Numbered from the stretch's first letter, positions 42,364-51,548 are shown. The stretch: 53,838 nucleotides of DNA from Ureibacillus chungkukjangi (GCF_003217295.1 NZ_QJTJ01000023.1:1-53838), one strand, 5' to 3'. The notes: generated by a model from the letters alone, not told the origin. Translations and numbers: made by a program.

Positions 42364-43553
42364 AAAGGCTAAAAAACTATCTGCAGGGTGGTGGGCGATT
42401 TATCGCCATCATTGTACTAGCAGTTATCACATTTAGTTATGCGATGTTTCAAGGGGGATTTGTTAGTTGGTTTGTATTTTATTCCCTTACGCCCTTTCTG
42501 CTCTATTCCTTGCTACTAGCATTTGCTCCGATTCATATATATGAGGTAAGTCGTGAGGTTACGCCTTCTAAGCTCCATCGTGGAGATTCGGCTAAAATAA
42601 CGGTTAGCTTTCGAAATAAGACATGGATTCCACTGATATTTATGACTGTTCAAGAACTTGGGATAGATCGTAATTCGAGTAATTATCAAGGTCGCTATAA
42701 CCAAATCTATTTTGTTGGTTGGAAAAGAAAGTTTGAATGGTCCTATGAATTGAACGACATGAAACGCGGTAAAATGCAATTCCAGGGCATTCAATTTACC
42801 TTTACAGATTTTTTTGGATGGACTATTCGTACAAAAGTGGTGGAAGAGGATAAATCAGTGGTCATCCTTCCAAAATTATCAACAATTAAATATAAACCAT
42901 TACAGATGCAATTTGAGCATGGTGGAGTAGCGGCACCTTTTTCAATGGTTAAGGATACGTCTCTAGTAACAGGAGTAAGAGATTACCAATCAGGAGATAA
43001 GTATTCTTGGATTCATTGGAAATCCTTTGCGAAAAATGAAACGTTGCGGACAAAGGAGTTTGAAGATCGGCAAACTCAGGATATTTTCCTTGCGATTGAC
43101 CAGTCCTCGGAAAAGAATTTTGAACATGCTGTAGATTTAACTGCTTCAATTCTGCAAAGTGTTATTAAAAATCATGGTGATATTTCATTTTTATCGACAG
43201 GAGAAAAGAGGGAGATTTTCCCGAAGCTGAAGTCTCAAAGTCGTTTGGAAAAAGTAATGCAGCATTTAGCGGTGGTAAAACCGGATTCGAAGCAGTCGAT
43301 TGATGCTATTCTTGCAAATGAGATGGCACTAATCAATGCAGCGACACTAGTTCTAGTTACAGGAGAGCTTTCTAAGGAATTGAAGGACTTCTTCGTGAAT
43401 AGCTCGAAATTTGCACGAGGTATTGTTTGTTTTGTAGTTTCTGGGAAGAATGAAAAAGTGGTAGAAAAACGCTTAAGTGTAGCCAATGTGAAGGTGATTC
43501 ATATTGCAGAGGAGCAATTCGAAAATGCATTCACGGAGGTGATGAAGCCGTGA
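42360..43553 (+). CDS. yeaD: DUF58 (VWA-like) membrane protein, YeaD
   Basis: A 397-residue protein. Two N-terminal membrane helices (about 15-60) are followed by a beta-rich region (EVSREVTPSKLHRGDSAKITVSF). The DUF58 core is DTSLVTGVRDYQSGDKYSWIHWKSFAKNETLRTKEFE, and the C-terminal half has a von Willebrand A-like fold. The overlap ATGA with moxR and GTGA with the next gene indicates strict coupling. The trio is thought to form a membrane-associated system of unknown substrate. Confidence 0.92.
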   Translation: MKRLKNYLQGGGRFIAIIVLAVITFSYAMFQGGFVSWFVFYSLTPFLLYSLLLAFAPIHIYEVSREVTPSKLHRGDSAKITVSFRNKTWIPLIFMTVQELGIDRNSSNYQGRYNQIYFVGWKRKFEWSYELNDMKRGKMQFQGIQFTFTDFFGWTIRTKVVEEDKSVVILPKLSTIKYKPLQMQFEHGGVAAPFSMVKDTSLVTGVRDYQSGDKYSWIHWKSFAKNETLRTKEFEDRQTQDIFLAIDQSSEKNFEHAVDLTASILQSVIKNHGDISFLSTGEKREIFPKLKSQSRLEKVMQHLAVVKPDSKQSIDAILANEMALINAATLVLVTGELSKELKDFFVNSSKFARGIVCFVVSGKNEKVVEKRLSVANVKVIHIAEEQFENAFTEVMKP

Positions 43554-45751
43554 AGGAGAAAACTTTTAGTTTAATAGAATTAGCGATTTACTATATTGTT
43601 ATATTCTTTATATTACGAGAGTGGCTTGTTCCAGTAATGGAGCTGACAAACACGGGGTTTTTGGAATTGATTATGCTATTTATAGCATTATGTCTGGTGC
43701 TTAGCTTATTTCAAATTCACTTCTTAATTTCCGGACTTATTAAATTCGCATACATTATCTGGTTTATCGTTTTTGTATATGGAGGAGTCTTTGTTTTATC
43801 AGCTGAGGGAATCGATTTTTTATTTAACGATTTTCAAACGAATATCGCAGCTGTTTTGCGAGCAGATTGGCTACATATCACAAATCCGTTCCGAACATTC
43901 TTATTCTTTATCTTGATTTGGATGTTAATTTATTTGATACATCACTGGATTGTTGTACGAATGAGTGTTTTTTATTTCTTGTTGTTAACAGTATTCTTTG
44001 TCGGAACACTTGATACTTTCACGGAATATGATGGGTCATTTGCCATTGTGCGAGTAATGGTGCTTGGTTTAGCTTTAACAGTCTTTTTATTAGTAAAGCG
44101 TTTATTAAAACAAGCAAATATTACGTTAGATTTGAAGAAATATCTCAAATTAGCTGTACCGGCTATTTTGTTAGTTTTTGTGATGAGCAGTATCGCGATT
44201 TACCTACCGAAATTCTCTCCTCAATGGCCAGATCCCGTGCCGTTTATTAAATCTGCAACGGGGCAAGGTGGCGCGGAGGTTAATGGAGGGGGCATTTCAA
44301 AGGTAGGTTATGGTGAAAATGATAGTAGACTGGGTGGCTCATTTGTTGCTGATGATACAGTTGTGTTTTTAGCTGAATCGGAAACAAAGCAATACTGGCG
44401 TATAGAAACAAAGGATCGATATACATCCAAAGGCTGGGAGGATTCGGGTTACTTCCAAGGGGAGCTTAGTGTATTTGAGCATCAGCAGATTATAGAGACT
44501 TCTTTGCCGGTTGGTCCTGAAGAAGATACGAAAACAGCTACGGTTGAAGTGGTAAACCCATATGATTTTATTATCCAGCCTTATGGTATGAAGTCTGTTA
44601 CCTCTGCAATGGTATCGGTACTTCCAAATCTTGAATTCATGTTGTCATTGGATACAGAGAAAATCGTGACTTACGTAGACCGTGCTCCAACTGAGTTGCC
44701 AGGTTATACATTAGAGTATAGTAAACCAGTTTATCTATACAGTACTTTAAAGAATCCGACTGAAGAGATAGATCCGGTTCTTTTTGAGCGTTATTTACAA
44801 TTGCCGGATACATTGCCTACTAGAGTCAGAGATTTAGCGGCGGAGATTGTGGGAATAAGAGAAACTCCGTACGACAAGGCAAGAGCAATCGAAATGTATT
44901 TCAAGCAAAATGGATTTCGTTATGAAACGGATAATGTAGCGATTCCTTCAGAAGAACAAGACTATGTAGATCAATTTTTATTTGATACGAAAATCGGTTA
45001 TTGCGACAATTTCTCAACTTCAATGGTAGTATTATTGCGTTCGTTAGGCATTCCAGCTAGATGGGTAAAAGGATTTGCCGGTGGAGATGTAATCGATAAT
45101 CATGGATCATCTAGTACCTACCAAATTACGAATAATGATGCCCATTCTTGGGTAGAGGCTTACATTCCGAATGTTGGCTGGATGAATTTTGAGCCGACGA
45201 TTGGATTCAACAATTCTCGTTCGATTGAATATGACTTAAGCACAGATGATTATGAAGAAGAAGTCCTAACTGTTGAAGAGGAAACAGAGCCTGATGAAAA
45301 AATTGAAAAAGAAACAGAGCCTAAAAAAACAGCCGCCGAAGAAAGTCAATTCTTTGAGAATATCGCGAAATTCTTTGAGCAAAATAAATATATCCTTATA
45401 GGTATTTTACTGTTAGCTCTAGTTGGAGCATTTATCCTCTATAAGATACGCAGAAAATGGTTGCCGAAAGTATATGGAAAGCTATATAGACGAAAAGAAT
45501 TAAATGAATCTAGGTTTGAGGCTTCTTTCTTACAATTATTAAAGCTCTTAGAGATGAAAGGATTCAAACGTAAAGAAGGACAAACCCTGCAAGCCTTCGC
45601 AAAAGAAGTGGATTCCTACTTTGAAAATGGGCATATGTCTCTGTTAACGGCTGCTTATGAGCAAACAATCTATTCAAAAGATGCTTCGGCAGTGAATGTG
45701 CTGCAAATGAGAGAAAGTTGGGAATATTTAATCAATCAGATAACTAGTTGA
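43550..45751 (+). CDS. yebA: Transglutaminase-domain membrane protein, YebA/TgpA-like
   Basis: A 733-residue protein. Five to six N-terminal membrane helices (to about 220) precede a large extracellular part. In this part the transglutaminase core holds Cys485 (IGYCDNFSTSMVVLLRSLGIPARWVKGFAGG) and His532 (NDAHSWVEAYIPNVGWMNFEPTIGF). The third position reads FEPT, so a Glu stands where many have Asp. A charged linker, one more membrane helix (YILIGILLLALVGAFILY) and a cytoplasmic DUF4129-type tail end the protein. It is the third gene of the moxR-DUF58-tgpA trio. Possible role: cell-envelope protein processing or crosslinking; the target is unknown. GTG start after CGGAGGTG. Confidence 0.92.
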   Translation: MKEKTFSLIELAIYYIVIFFILREWLVPVMELTNTGFLELIMLFIALCLVLSLFQIHFLISGLIKFAYIIWFIVFVYGGVFVLSAEGIDFLFNDFQTNIAAVLRADWLHITNPFRTFLFFILIWMLIYLIHHWIVVRMSVFYFLLLTVFFVGTLDTFTEYDGSFAIVRVMVLGLALTVFLLVKRLLKQANITLDLKKYLKLAVPAILLVFVMSSIAIYLPKFSPQWPDPVPFIKSATGQGGAEVNGGGISKVGYGENDSRLGGSFVADDTVVFLAESETKQYWRIETKDRYTSKGWEDSGYFQGELSVFEHQQIIETSLPVGPEEDTKTATVEVVNPYDFIIQPYGMKSVTSAMVSVLPNLEFMLSLDTEKIVTYVDRAPTELPGYTLEYSKPVYLYSTLKNPTEEIDPVLFERYLQLPDTLPTRVRDLAAEIVGIRETPYDKARAIEMYFKQNGFRYETDNVAIPSEEQDYVDQFLFDTKIGYCDNFSTSMVVLLRSLGIPARWVKGFAGGDVIDNHGSSSTYQITNNDAHSWVEAYIPNVGWMNFEPTIGFNNSRSIEYDLSTDDYEEEVLTVEEETEPDEKIEKETEPKKTAAEESQFFENIAKFFEQNKYILIGILLLALVGAFILYKIRRKWLPKVYGKLYRRKELNESRFEASFLQLLKLLEMKGFKRKEGQTLQAFAKEVDSYFENGHMSLLTAAYEQTIYSKDASAVNVLQMRESWEYLINQITS

Positions 45752-45763
45752 TTTTAGCTTATA

Positions 45764-45792
45764 TTAAGAGTAGAATTTAGAAAAAATATAAT
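45764..45792 (+). promoter_or_regulatory. Promoter of guaA
   Basis: TTAAGA, 17-nt spacer, perfect TATAAT just before the riboswitch aptamer. Confidence 0.6.
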
Positions 45793-45799
45793 TAGGCTG

Positions 45800-45870
45800 C
45801 CTTCATATAAGTCCGATAATAGGGTTCGGATGTATCTACTAAGTTACCTTAAATAACTTATCTATGAGGG
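45800..45870 (+). promoter_or_regulatory. Purine riboswitch, guanine type, upstream of guaA
   Basis: P1 is CCTTCATA/TATGAGGG, P2 TCCGA/TCGGA, P3 AAGTTA/TAACTT, with the conserved joining segments ATAAG, TATCTACT and CTTAAAT. The base before the 3' P1 strand (45862, equal to position 74 of the xpt switch) is C, which pairs with guanine rather than adenine. Guanine binding should favour the downstream terminator. Confidence 0.93.
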
Positions 45871-45924
45871 CGGGTATGGCTATGCCTTGCGCATACGCTC
45901 TATCCGCCTTGTCTTCAAACCATG

Positions 45925-45962
45925 AACGCGTCAGAAAGATTTCTTTTTGAACGCGTTTTTTT
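45925..45962 (+). terminator. Regulated terminator of the guaA riboswitch
   Basis: AACGCGT/ACGCGTT plus an inner AGAAAG/CTTTTT helix, then a T run. A separate GGCGG/CCGCC hairpin (about 45869-45908) lies between it and the aptamer and may form in the antiterminated state. Confidence 0.85.
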
Positions 45963-46007
45963 ACAAAGAAGCAAGAGCCTTTAAAATTTAGAAGAGGTGT
46001 AAATAGC

Positions 46008-47558
46008 GTGACGACTCCATTGTTAAAAGAACAGGAAAAAATCGTGGTACTCGATTTTGGTAGCCAATTTAATCAATTAATTACACGTAGAATTCGTGAA
46101 TTCGGTGTTTTCTCAGAATTACATCCACACACAATTACGGCTGAAGAAATTAAAGAAATGAACGCTACAGGGATTATTTTCTCTGGTGGTCCGAACTCTG
46201 TATACGATGAAAAAGCATTCAAAGTAGACGAAGCAATCTTTGACTTAGGGTTACCGATCTTAGGGATTTGCTACGGAATGCAGTTAATGTCTTATGCTTT
46301 AGGTGGTAAAGTTGAAGGTGCAGACCATCGTGAGTATGGGAAAGCGCAAATCAATATTACTGCTGACAACCAATTATTTGGTGAGCTTCCAAAAGAACAA
46401 GTTGTTTGGATGAGTCATGGTGACCTTGTAACAGAAGTACCAGCTGGATTTGAAGTGATTGCAACAAGTGCATCTTGCCCAATTTCTGCAATGCAAAATG
46501 TTGAACGCGGCTTCTATGCGGTGCAATTCCATCCAGAAGTACGTCACTCTGTATACGGTAACGATATTTTACGCCAATTCGTATTTGATATTTGCCATGC
46601 TAAAGGTGACTGGTCAATGGCAAACTTCATCGAAATCGAAATGAATAAAATTCGTGAACAGGTTGGTGACAAACAAGTTCTTTGTGCATTATCCGGTGGG
46701 GTAGATTCTTCTGTCGTAGCGGTTTTAATACATAAAGCAATTGGTGATCAGTTAACTTGTATGTTCGTGGATCACAACTTAAACCGTAAAGGCGAAGTTG
46801 AACAAGTAATGAAAACCTTCACTGAAGATTTCGATATGAAAGTTATCAAAATCGACGCTCGTGAACGCTTCATGAGTAAACTAGAGGGTATCTCAGATCC
46901 AGAGCAAAAGCGTAAAATTATTGGTAACGAATTTATCTACGTATTTGACGAAGAATCTGCAAAATTAAAAGATATGGACTTCCTTGCTCAAGGAACTCTT
47001 TATACCGATATTATTGAATCAGGTACTGCAACAGCCCAAACAATCAAATCTCACCACAATGTTGGTGGGCTTCCAGAGGATATGAAGTTTGAGTTAATTG
47101 AACCTTTAAATACTTTATTTAAAGACGAAGTACGTGCTTTAGGTCTAGAGCTTGGCTTACCTGAAGAAATCGTATGGCGTCAACCATTCCCAGGTCCTGG
47201 CTTAGGAATCCGTGTTCTTGGCGCAATCACAGAAGATAAATTAGACATTCTTCGTGAAGCTGACTACATCCTGCGTGAAGAAATCAAAAATGCCGGTCTT
47301 GACCGTGAAATTTGGCAATACTTCTGTGTACTTCCAGACATCCGTTCAGTAGGTGTTATGGGGGATGCTCGTACGTACGATTACGCAGTAGGCATCCGTG
47401 CCGTAACGTCCATCGATGGCATGACATCCGACTGGGCCCGCATCCCTTGGGACGTACTAGAAAAAATCTCAGTACGTATCGTCAACGAAGTAAAACACGT
47501 AAACCGCGTGCTGTATGACATTACGTCTAAGCCACCTGCTACTATTGAGTGGGAATAG
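46008..47558 (+). CDS. guaA: GMP synthase (glutamine-hydrolysing) GuaA
   Basis: A 516-residue two-domain enzyme that converts XMP to GMP. The class I glutamine amidotransferase has its nucleophile Cys88 (ILGICYGMQ), its His/Glu in FHPEVRHS and [10 protein letters not shown]. The ATP-pyrophosphatase domain has [13 protein letters not shown] and the dimerisation domain has [16 protein letters not shown], ending KPPATIEWE. The start is GTG, with AGAGGTG upstream. A guanine riboswitch and terminator precede it, so GMP synthesis is cut when guanine is plentiful. The upstream neighbours are the same as in B. subtilis. Confidence 0.97.
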   Translation: MTTPLLKEQEKIVVLDFGSQFNQLITRRIREFGVFSELHPHTITAEEIKEMNATGIIFSGGPNSVYDEKAFKVDEAIFDLGLPILGICYGMQLMSYALGGKVEGADHREYGKAQINITADNQLFGELPKEQVVWMSHGDLVTEVPAGFEVIATSASCPISAMQNVERGFYAVQFHPEVRHSVYGNDILRQFVFDICHAKGDWSMANFIEIEMNKIREQVGDKQVLCALSGGVDSSVVAVLIHKAIGDQLTCMFVDHNLNRKGEVEQVMKTFTEDFDMKVIKIDARERFMSKLEGISDPEQKRKIIGNEFIYVFDEESAKLKDMDFLAQGTLYTDIIESGTATAQTIKSHHNVGGLPEDMKFELIEPLNTLFKDEVRALGLELGLPEEIVWRQPFPGPGLGIRVLGAITEDKLDILREADYILREEIKNAGLDREIWQYFCVLPDIRSVGVMGDARTYDYAVGIRAVTSIDGMTSDWARIPWDVLEKISVRIVNEVKHVNRVLYDITSKPPATIEWE

Positions 47559-47589
47559 GATTGTTAAGTAATATAATCTAACTATTATT

Positions 47590-47640
47590 AAATCCTCTTT
47601 TAGTTATTTTGCAACAAGTAACTAGAAGGGGTTTTTATTT
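47590..47640 (+). terminator. Terminator after guaA
   Basis: Imperfect stem (AATCCTCTTTTAGTTA with TAACTAGAAGGGGTT) and a T run. Confidence 0.75.
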
Positions 47641-47845
47641 TGATCAAAATACATGATCAAAAAGTAAAAAGAATGCCATTTGGCGATGAATTATTTTATA
47701 TTTAAATAAGTTTTTCATGTTTTTACTGATATCTGTAAGGTTAGGGAGTACACTAATAAAGTAAAAAGGTTTACTTCAGTAAAATAAGCTAAATTATATT
47801 TGTTGAATAGATTCTCTTTAAAGACAAGAAAAGTAGGTGAACAAA

Positions 47846-47995
47846 GTGGGGAAATATCAATTGGATAACAAAGGTCAGGCAGCAGTGGCGAAGTATCATG
47901 AAAAAAACAAGCCTGCCCAATTTGATAAAAAGCAACAGCTAGAAAAAATTCGTGCGGAGTATTTGAAAAAGAAGCAAGACCAAACAGATAAATAA
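47846..47995 (+). CDS. Small lysine/glutamine-rich protein, 49 residues
   Basis: A short frame with GTG start and AGTAGGTGA 5-10 nt upstream. It reads MGKYQLDNKGQAAVAKYHEK, continues with NKPAQFDKKQQLEKIRAEYL and ends KKKQDQTDK. It is highly charged, likely helical, and without membrane or signal segments. Own terminator about 90 nt downstream. I do not recognise the family; coding is supported by the ribosome site, amino-acid composition and position between two terminators. Confidence 0.6.
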   Translation: MGKYQLDNKGQAAVAKYHEKNKPAQFDKKQQLEKIRAEYLKKKQDQTDK

Positions 47996-48085
47996 TATCA
48001 ATGAATGAATATATAGGAATACTAAAATTTATCATATGTTATTCTTCTATGAAAATTGAACAGATTTTGTGGTTTGTAAATTTAA

Positions 48086-48127
48086 TCTCCTTTCTTTGTG
48101 TTTTGCAAAGAAAGGGGACTTTTTTTA
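48086..48127 (+). terminator. Terminator after the 49-residue gene
   Basis: Stem CCTTTCTTTG/CAAAGAAAGG with a 7-nt loop and a long T run. Confidence 0.88.
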
Positions 48128-48142
48128 TGCACAAATTTAAAT

Positions 48143-48163
48143 AAATAGGAATTATTACGATTT
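48143..48163. promoter_or_regulatory. Zur box upstream of the permease operon
   Basis: AAATAGGAAT-T-ATTACGATTT compared with the B. subtilis Zur consensus (AAATCGTAAT-N-ATTACGATTT) matches 18 of 20 positions; the right half is perfect. It lies about 130 bp before the permease start and after the previous terminator, where it can only serve this operon. The -35/-10 of the operon is not obvious. Confidence 0.75.
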
Positions 48164-48294
48164 GAATTAAATACTATGTTATGAGAAGTCTATTTTTAAT
48201 TTTAATTTGGACAAGAGACAAACTATTTTATTGGTGCACCGAAGCTCGCTATCAGTACTAGTAAAAAATCTAACTAATGAAAAGAGGAGATTGG

Positions 48295-49287
48295 ATGCAA
48301 TATAGGCAGAAGAGGTCAGGCAAACTCTCAACAGTATTTGTGGTAGGAATTTTAGTGTTATGTCTCGTTCCGCTTTTTCTAAAAACGAGTTCACTAACAA
48401 TTTCAAACTCTTTTCTCCAATTAAATACGATTTTTCTTAGTATTTTAATTGAAGCCATTCCTTTTGTTTTAATAGGGGTACTGATTGCAGGATTTATTCA
48501 AATTTTTATAACGGAGGATCATATCCGGGCATGGATACCGAAGAATAAATTTTTAGCAGTGTTGATGAGCTGCGTGGTAGGTGCAGTGTTTCCGGCCTGT
48601 GAATGTGGAATTGTTCCGATTGTGCGCAGATTAATAGGAAAGGGAGTACCTTTATATGCTGGGGTCGGTTTTTTACTAACGGGCCCGCTTATTAATCCAA
48701 TCGTGATTTTGTCGACCTATATGGCCTTTGGAAATAATAAGGAGATAGCTATTTTGCGTATGGGGGTAGGTTTTGCTGCGGCGTTGGCAATAGCTCTAGT
48801 TGTTAGTGTGTTATTTAAAACCAACCAACTAAAAAATGCTAAGGAGCTTCAGCGTTCGAAAACAAAAGCTAAAAAACAGCCTCTTGTGCCCAGAATAAGC
48901 GAAATGTTCAAGCATTCAATAGATGAATTTTTTGATATGAGTAAATACTTGATTGCAGGTGCCTTTGTTGCAGCGTTTCTACAAACCTATGTATCTACAC
49001 AGTCTCTTCTTCAGTTAGGGAACACTCAAGTTCAATCGACGCTGGTCATGATGGCTCTAGCCTTTGTTCTATCACTGTGCTCAGAAGCGGATGCATTTAT
49101 TGGGGCTTCCTTCAGAAACGTTTTTCCAACTACTTCCATTTTAGCCTTTTTAGTTTATGGACCAATGATTGATTTGAAAAATACAATTATGCTTTTAAGT
49201 GTATTTAAGGCGAAGTTTGTTTTTGTTTTATTTGTCCTTATTACAAGTATTGTTTTCTTGTTTGTAACCTTATCGAGCTTACTGTAG
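48295..49287 (+). CDS. ycgR: YcgR-like permease (UPF0718 family)
   Basis: A 330-residue membrane protein with about eight helices of the COG0701/UPF0718 permease family. It has two repeated halves carrying EAIPFVLIGVLIAGFIQIF and DMSKYLIAGAFVAAFLQTYV. The motif FPACECGIVPIVRRLIGKGVPLYAGVGFLLTGPLINP contains the conserved ACECG, and LSLCSEADAFIGASF contains a second Cys. These thiol motifs could handle a metal. It is followed 11 bp later by a TIGR03943 gene, like ycgR-ycgQ of B. subtilis. A Zur box precedes the operon, pointing to zinc limitation as the signal. The ATG at 48295 follows AGAGGAG; an upstream ATG at 48277 precedes that site. Confidence 0.88.
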   Translation: MQYRQKRSGKLSTVFVVGILVLCLVPLFLKTSSLTISNSFLQLNTIFLSILIEAIPFVLIGVLIAGFIQIFITEDHIRAWIPKNKFLAVLMSCVVGAVFPACECGIVPIVRRLIGKGVPLYAGVGFLLTGPLINPIVILSTYMAFGNNKEIAILRMGVGFAAALAIALVVSVLFKTNQLKNAKELQRSKTKAKKQPLVPRISEMFKHSIDEFFDMSKYLIAGAFVAAFLQTYVSTQSLLQLGNTQVQSTLVMMALAFVLSLCSEADAFIGASFRNVFPTTSILAFLVYGPMIDLKNTIMLLSVFKAKFVFVLFVLITSIVFLFVTLSSLL

Positions 49288-49298
49288 GAGGTGCACCG

Positions 49299-50207
49299 TT
49301 GATATTTCATTTTCAGCATTTTTTAAAAGCTTTATTACTAGGATTATTTACTTTGTATTTTGCTAATCTTCATCTCACAGGTGACATCTCTAAGTACATC
49401 AACCCAAAATATGATTTTATGAGTAAAATGGCGGCCATACTCTTTTTTATTTTATTGCTTATCCAGATTACGCGCATATGGTCGGAAAAGCATTCTCACC
49501 ATACCTGTTCCCATAATTGTGATCATGATCATGGGAATAGTCATTGGAACTTGAAACGAATCGTCGGCTATAGCATTGTTGCATTTCCAATCATAACAGG
49601 ATTTATGATTCCGCCTGCCACGTTAGATGCATCGATTGCTGCGAATAAGGGATTTCTAGTGGGCAAGGAGAACAGCCAAGGTTCGTTTTTAATGGAGGGG
49701 GCAGAATCTTTGGTGGAGAAAGAACATATTGATATCTATTCAAGTGATGTGGATGATATTGCTTTACCAAACGAAAATTATTTGTCTGAGAGTGAGTATG
49801 ATGAAAGGTTCCGATTACTGCAAGAGTCTGAGACAATCGAAATGGCTGATGATATGTTCAGCACTTATTATGGGGAAATTAACGATAATCCAAAAACCTA
49901 TGCGGGTAAAAAGATAAAACTGAGTGGCTTTGTTTTTAAGGAAAAGGGATTTGAAAGCAATCAGTTGGTAATATCAAGATTTTTAATAACCCATTGTATA
50001 GCCGATGCAAGTATTATAGGGTTTCTAACAGAATTTGATGGAGCCGATACCATCCAGGAGGATACATGGGTTGAAATCGATGGTGTAATAGAAGTGGGCT
50101 CATATGATGGATACGAATTGCCGATTTTAAAGGTTACAAGCTTAAGTGTAATAGATGAACCAAGTGAACCTTATATCTATCCTGTTCTAAAACTGTTAGG
50201 TAATTAA
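49299..50207 (+). CDS. ycgQ: TIGR03943 / YcgQ-like membrane protein with a His/Cys-rich loop
   Basis: A 302-residue protein. Three N-terminal membrane helices (about 8-25, 42-58, 85-105) are interrupted by a metal-binding-like loop (KHSHHTCSHNCDHDHGNSHW, about 66-85). The large C-terminal extracellular part ends in an OB-like domain (YAGKKIKLSGFVFKEKGF; FLITHCIADASIIGF; WVEIDGVIEVG) typical of TIGR03943/DUF1980. The TTG start has AGGAGG upstream, which overlaps the stop of the permease gene, so both are made together. The Zur box and His/Cys loop suggest a zinc-linked role, maybe uptake or delivery; this is inference. Confidence 0.85.
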   Translation: MIFHFQHFLKALLLGLFTLYFANLHLTGDISKYINPKYDFMSKMAAILFFILLLIQITRIWSEKHSHHTCSHNCDHDHGNSHWNLKRIVGYSIVAFPIITGFMIPPATLDASIAANKGFLVGKENSQGSFLMEGAESLVEKEHIDIYSSDVDDIALPNENYLSESEYDERFRLLQESETIEMADDMFSTYYGEINDNPKTYAGKKIKLSGFVFKEKGFESNQLVISRFLITHCIADASIIGFLTEFDGADTIQEDTWVEIDGVIEVGSYDGYELPILKVTSLSVIDEPSEPYIYPVLKLLGN

Positions 50208-50220
50208 TCTGCTTTCTAGG

Positions 50221-50246
50221 AGAGTCTCAATATGAGGCTCTTTTTT
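50221..50246 (+). terminator. Terminator after the ycgRQ-like operon
   Basis: Stem AGAGTCTCA/TGAGGCTCT with a T tail. Confidence 0.85.
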
Positions 50247-50301
50247 GATGATTGAATCCCTTTTCTAATAATGTTTTTGCACCATTTTCAAAAATGTGTA
50301 A

Positions 50302-50326
50302 GTTTCATGGAGAGGATATTGGGCAA
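50302..50326 (+). promoter_or_regulatory. Candidate SigB promoter of the stress protein gene
   Basis: GTTTCA (consensus GTTTAA), 13 nt, GGGCAA (consensus GGGWAW). Located about 55 nt upstream of a YsnF-like general stress gene, whose B. subtilis relatives are SigB-dependent. Confidence 0.6.
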
Positions 50327-50381
50327 TAGAATAATAGATTCAACTACACAAAATAGCTGTAATTCTAGGAGGAGATTTAAC

Positions 50382-51173
50382 ATGGATAAACGTGAATTAT
50401 ATGGGATTTATGATACCGAGGCACAATTAGATGCTGAGATGGATCGATTACGTCTTCAAGGGTATAAAGAAGAAGATATGTTTATTGTATCAAGCAGAGA
50501 TGACCAGTATACATTGCACCGTGGATATCTCGGAACCTCTGGAGAAATGGAAGGGGCTAGCTGGTGGGATAAATTCAAAGCCTTCTTAACAGGTGAAGAC
50601 TTAGTGGATGATAATTTCCGTAGACTGGGGTTAGACGATGCCGAAAGAGAACGCTATTACAATGAATTGCGTAATGGCAAATATCTATTGTATGTCGATT
50701 CAGACTATGACACGTATTACAAGGATAGTACCCTTGCCTCCAGTGTTAATGATCTGAAAACATTAGAGCTTCATGAAGAGCGTTTGAATATTGATAAAAA
50801 CCGCGTAATAACTGGAGAAGTGAATGTGAATAAAAACGTACACTTAGATGAGCAATCAATAGATGTACCTGTAGAACGAGAAGAGGTATATATTGAGCGA
50901 CGTCCGGTAAATCGGGAAGTTGGAGAGGTGGCCGCTACTACCTTCAATACAGATAGTACTGTGGATGAAGAAGGTACAATTCATATTCCAATTACCGAAG
51001 AGCAAGTTGAGGTAACGAAAAAAGACGTTGTCACTGAAGAGATTGTGGTCGGTAAGCGTAAAGTAATGGATACTGAAACAATCACTGATACAGTCCGTCG
51101 TGAAGAAGCAGAAATCGATGATACGACAGATACTCTCAATAATAAGATTGATCGCCAGCAAGGTGGTATCTAA
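50382..51173 (+). CDS. ysnF: YsnF-like general stress protein (YflT plus DUF2382 domains)
   Basis: A soluble 263-residue protein. Residues 1-110 are a YflT/heat-induced-stress domain (RELYGIYDTEAQLDAEMDRLRLQGY...NGKYLLYVDSD). The C-terminal ~140 residues are a DUF2382 domain with the repeated pattern LHEERLNIDKNRVITGEVNV, VPVEREEVYIERRPV, IHIPITEEQVEVTKKDVVTE and EIVVGKRKV. The function is unknown beyond general stress association. The ATG at 50382 follows AGGAGGAG. A sigma-B-like promoter precedes it, and a small acidic gene follows within 42 bp. Confidence 0.88.
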   Translation: MDKRELYGIYDTEAQLDAEMDRLRLQGYKEEDMFIVSSRDDQYTLHRGYLGTSGEMEGASWWDKFKAFLTGEDLVDDNFRRLGLDDAERERYYNELRNGKYLLYVDSDYDTYYKDSTLASSVNDLKTLELHEERLNIDKNRVITGEVNVNKNVHLDEQSIDVPVEREEVYIERRPVNREVGEVAATTFNTDSTVDEEGTIHIPITEEQVEVTKKDVVTEEIVVGKRKVMDTETITDTVRREEAEIDDTTDTLNNKIDRQQGGI

Positions 51174-51214
51174 TAGAAGAGTATTTTTCACAGCTAAGTA
51201 AAGGAGCTGAAAAT

Positions 51215-51376
51215 ATGCCTCACAAAGGAAAAGAGAAAATTGACCGCTTGGAAGATAGTGCGACGTTTGATGATGTCCCAAACGAAGAATTGAATGAAAA
51301 GGTAAAAGATGAGAAAAACAAAGAAAAGACAAAAGATACTTCTTCCAGTGAAGATGGAAAGCTAGATGAAAACTAG
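51215..51376 (+). CDS. Small highly charged protein, 53 residues
   Basis: A short gene with AAAGGAG 8-9 nt before the ATG. It reads MPHKGKEKIDRLEDSATFDD, VPNEELNEKVKDEKNKEKTK, then DTSSSEDGKLDEN. It is almost entirely polar and charged, probably disordered, like small hydrophilic stress proteins. It directly follows the YsnF-like gene and precedes a strong terminator, so it is likely co-expressed with it under general stress control. No family assignment. Confidence 0.65.
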   Translation: MPHKGKEKIDRLEDSATFDDVPNEELNEKVKDEKNKEKTKDTSSSEDGKLDEN

Positions 51377-51379
51377 TTT

Positions 51380-51425
51380 AAAAAAGAGTGAATCCGTGAT
51401 TTAATTGCGGGTTTGCTCTTTTTTG
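51380..51425 (+). terminator. Terminator after the stress operon
   Basis: Stem AAAAGAGTGAATCCG/CGGGTTTGCTCTTTT with G-T pairs, followed by T. Confidence 0.85.
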
Positions 51426-51548
51426 GTGTCTTGATGGAAGAGAGGTTGAATTCTTCAACAGATAATTTAATAGAATAAAAGTGATTAAAAGAGCAAAGTT
51501 TATCCAAAAAACGTTAAGTATACATTTAAATGATAGATATCCCCTTTA

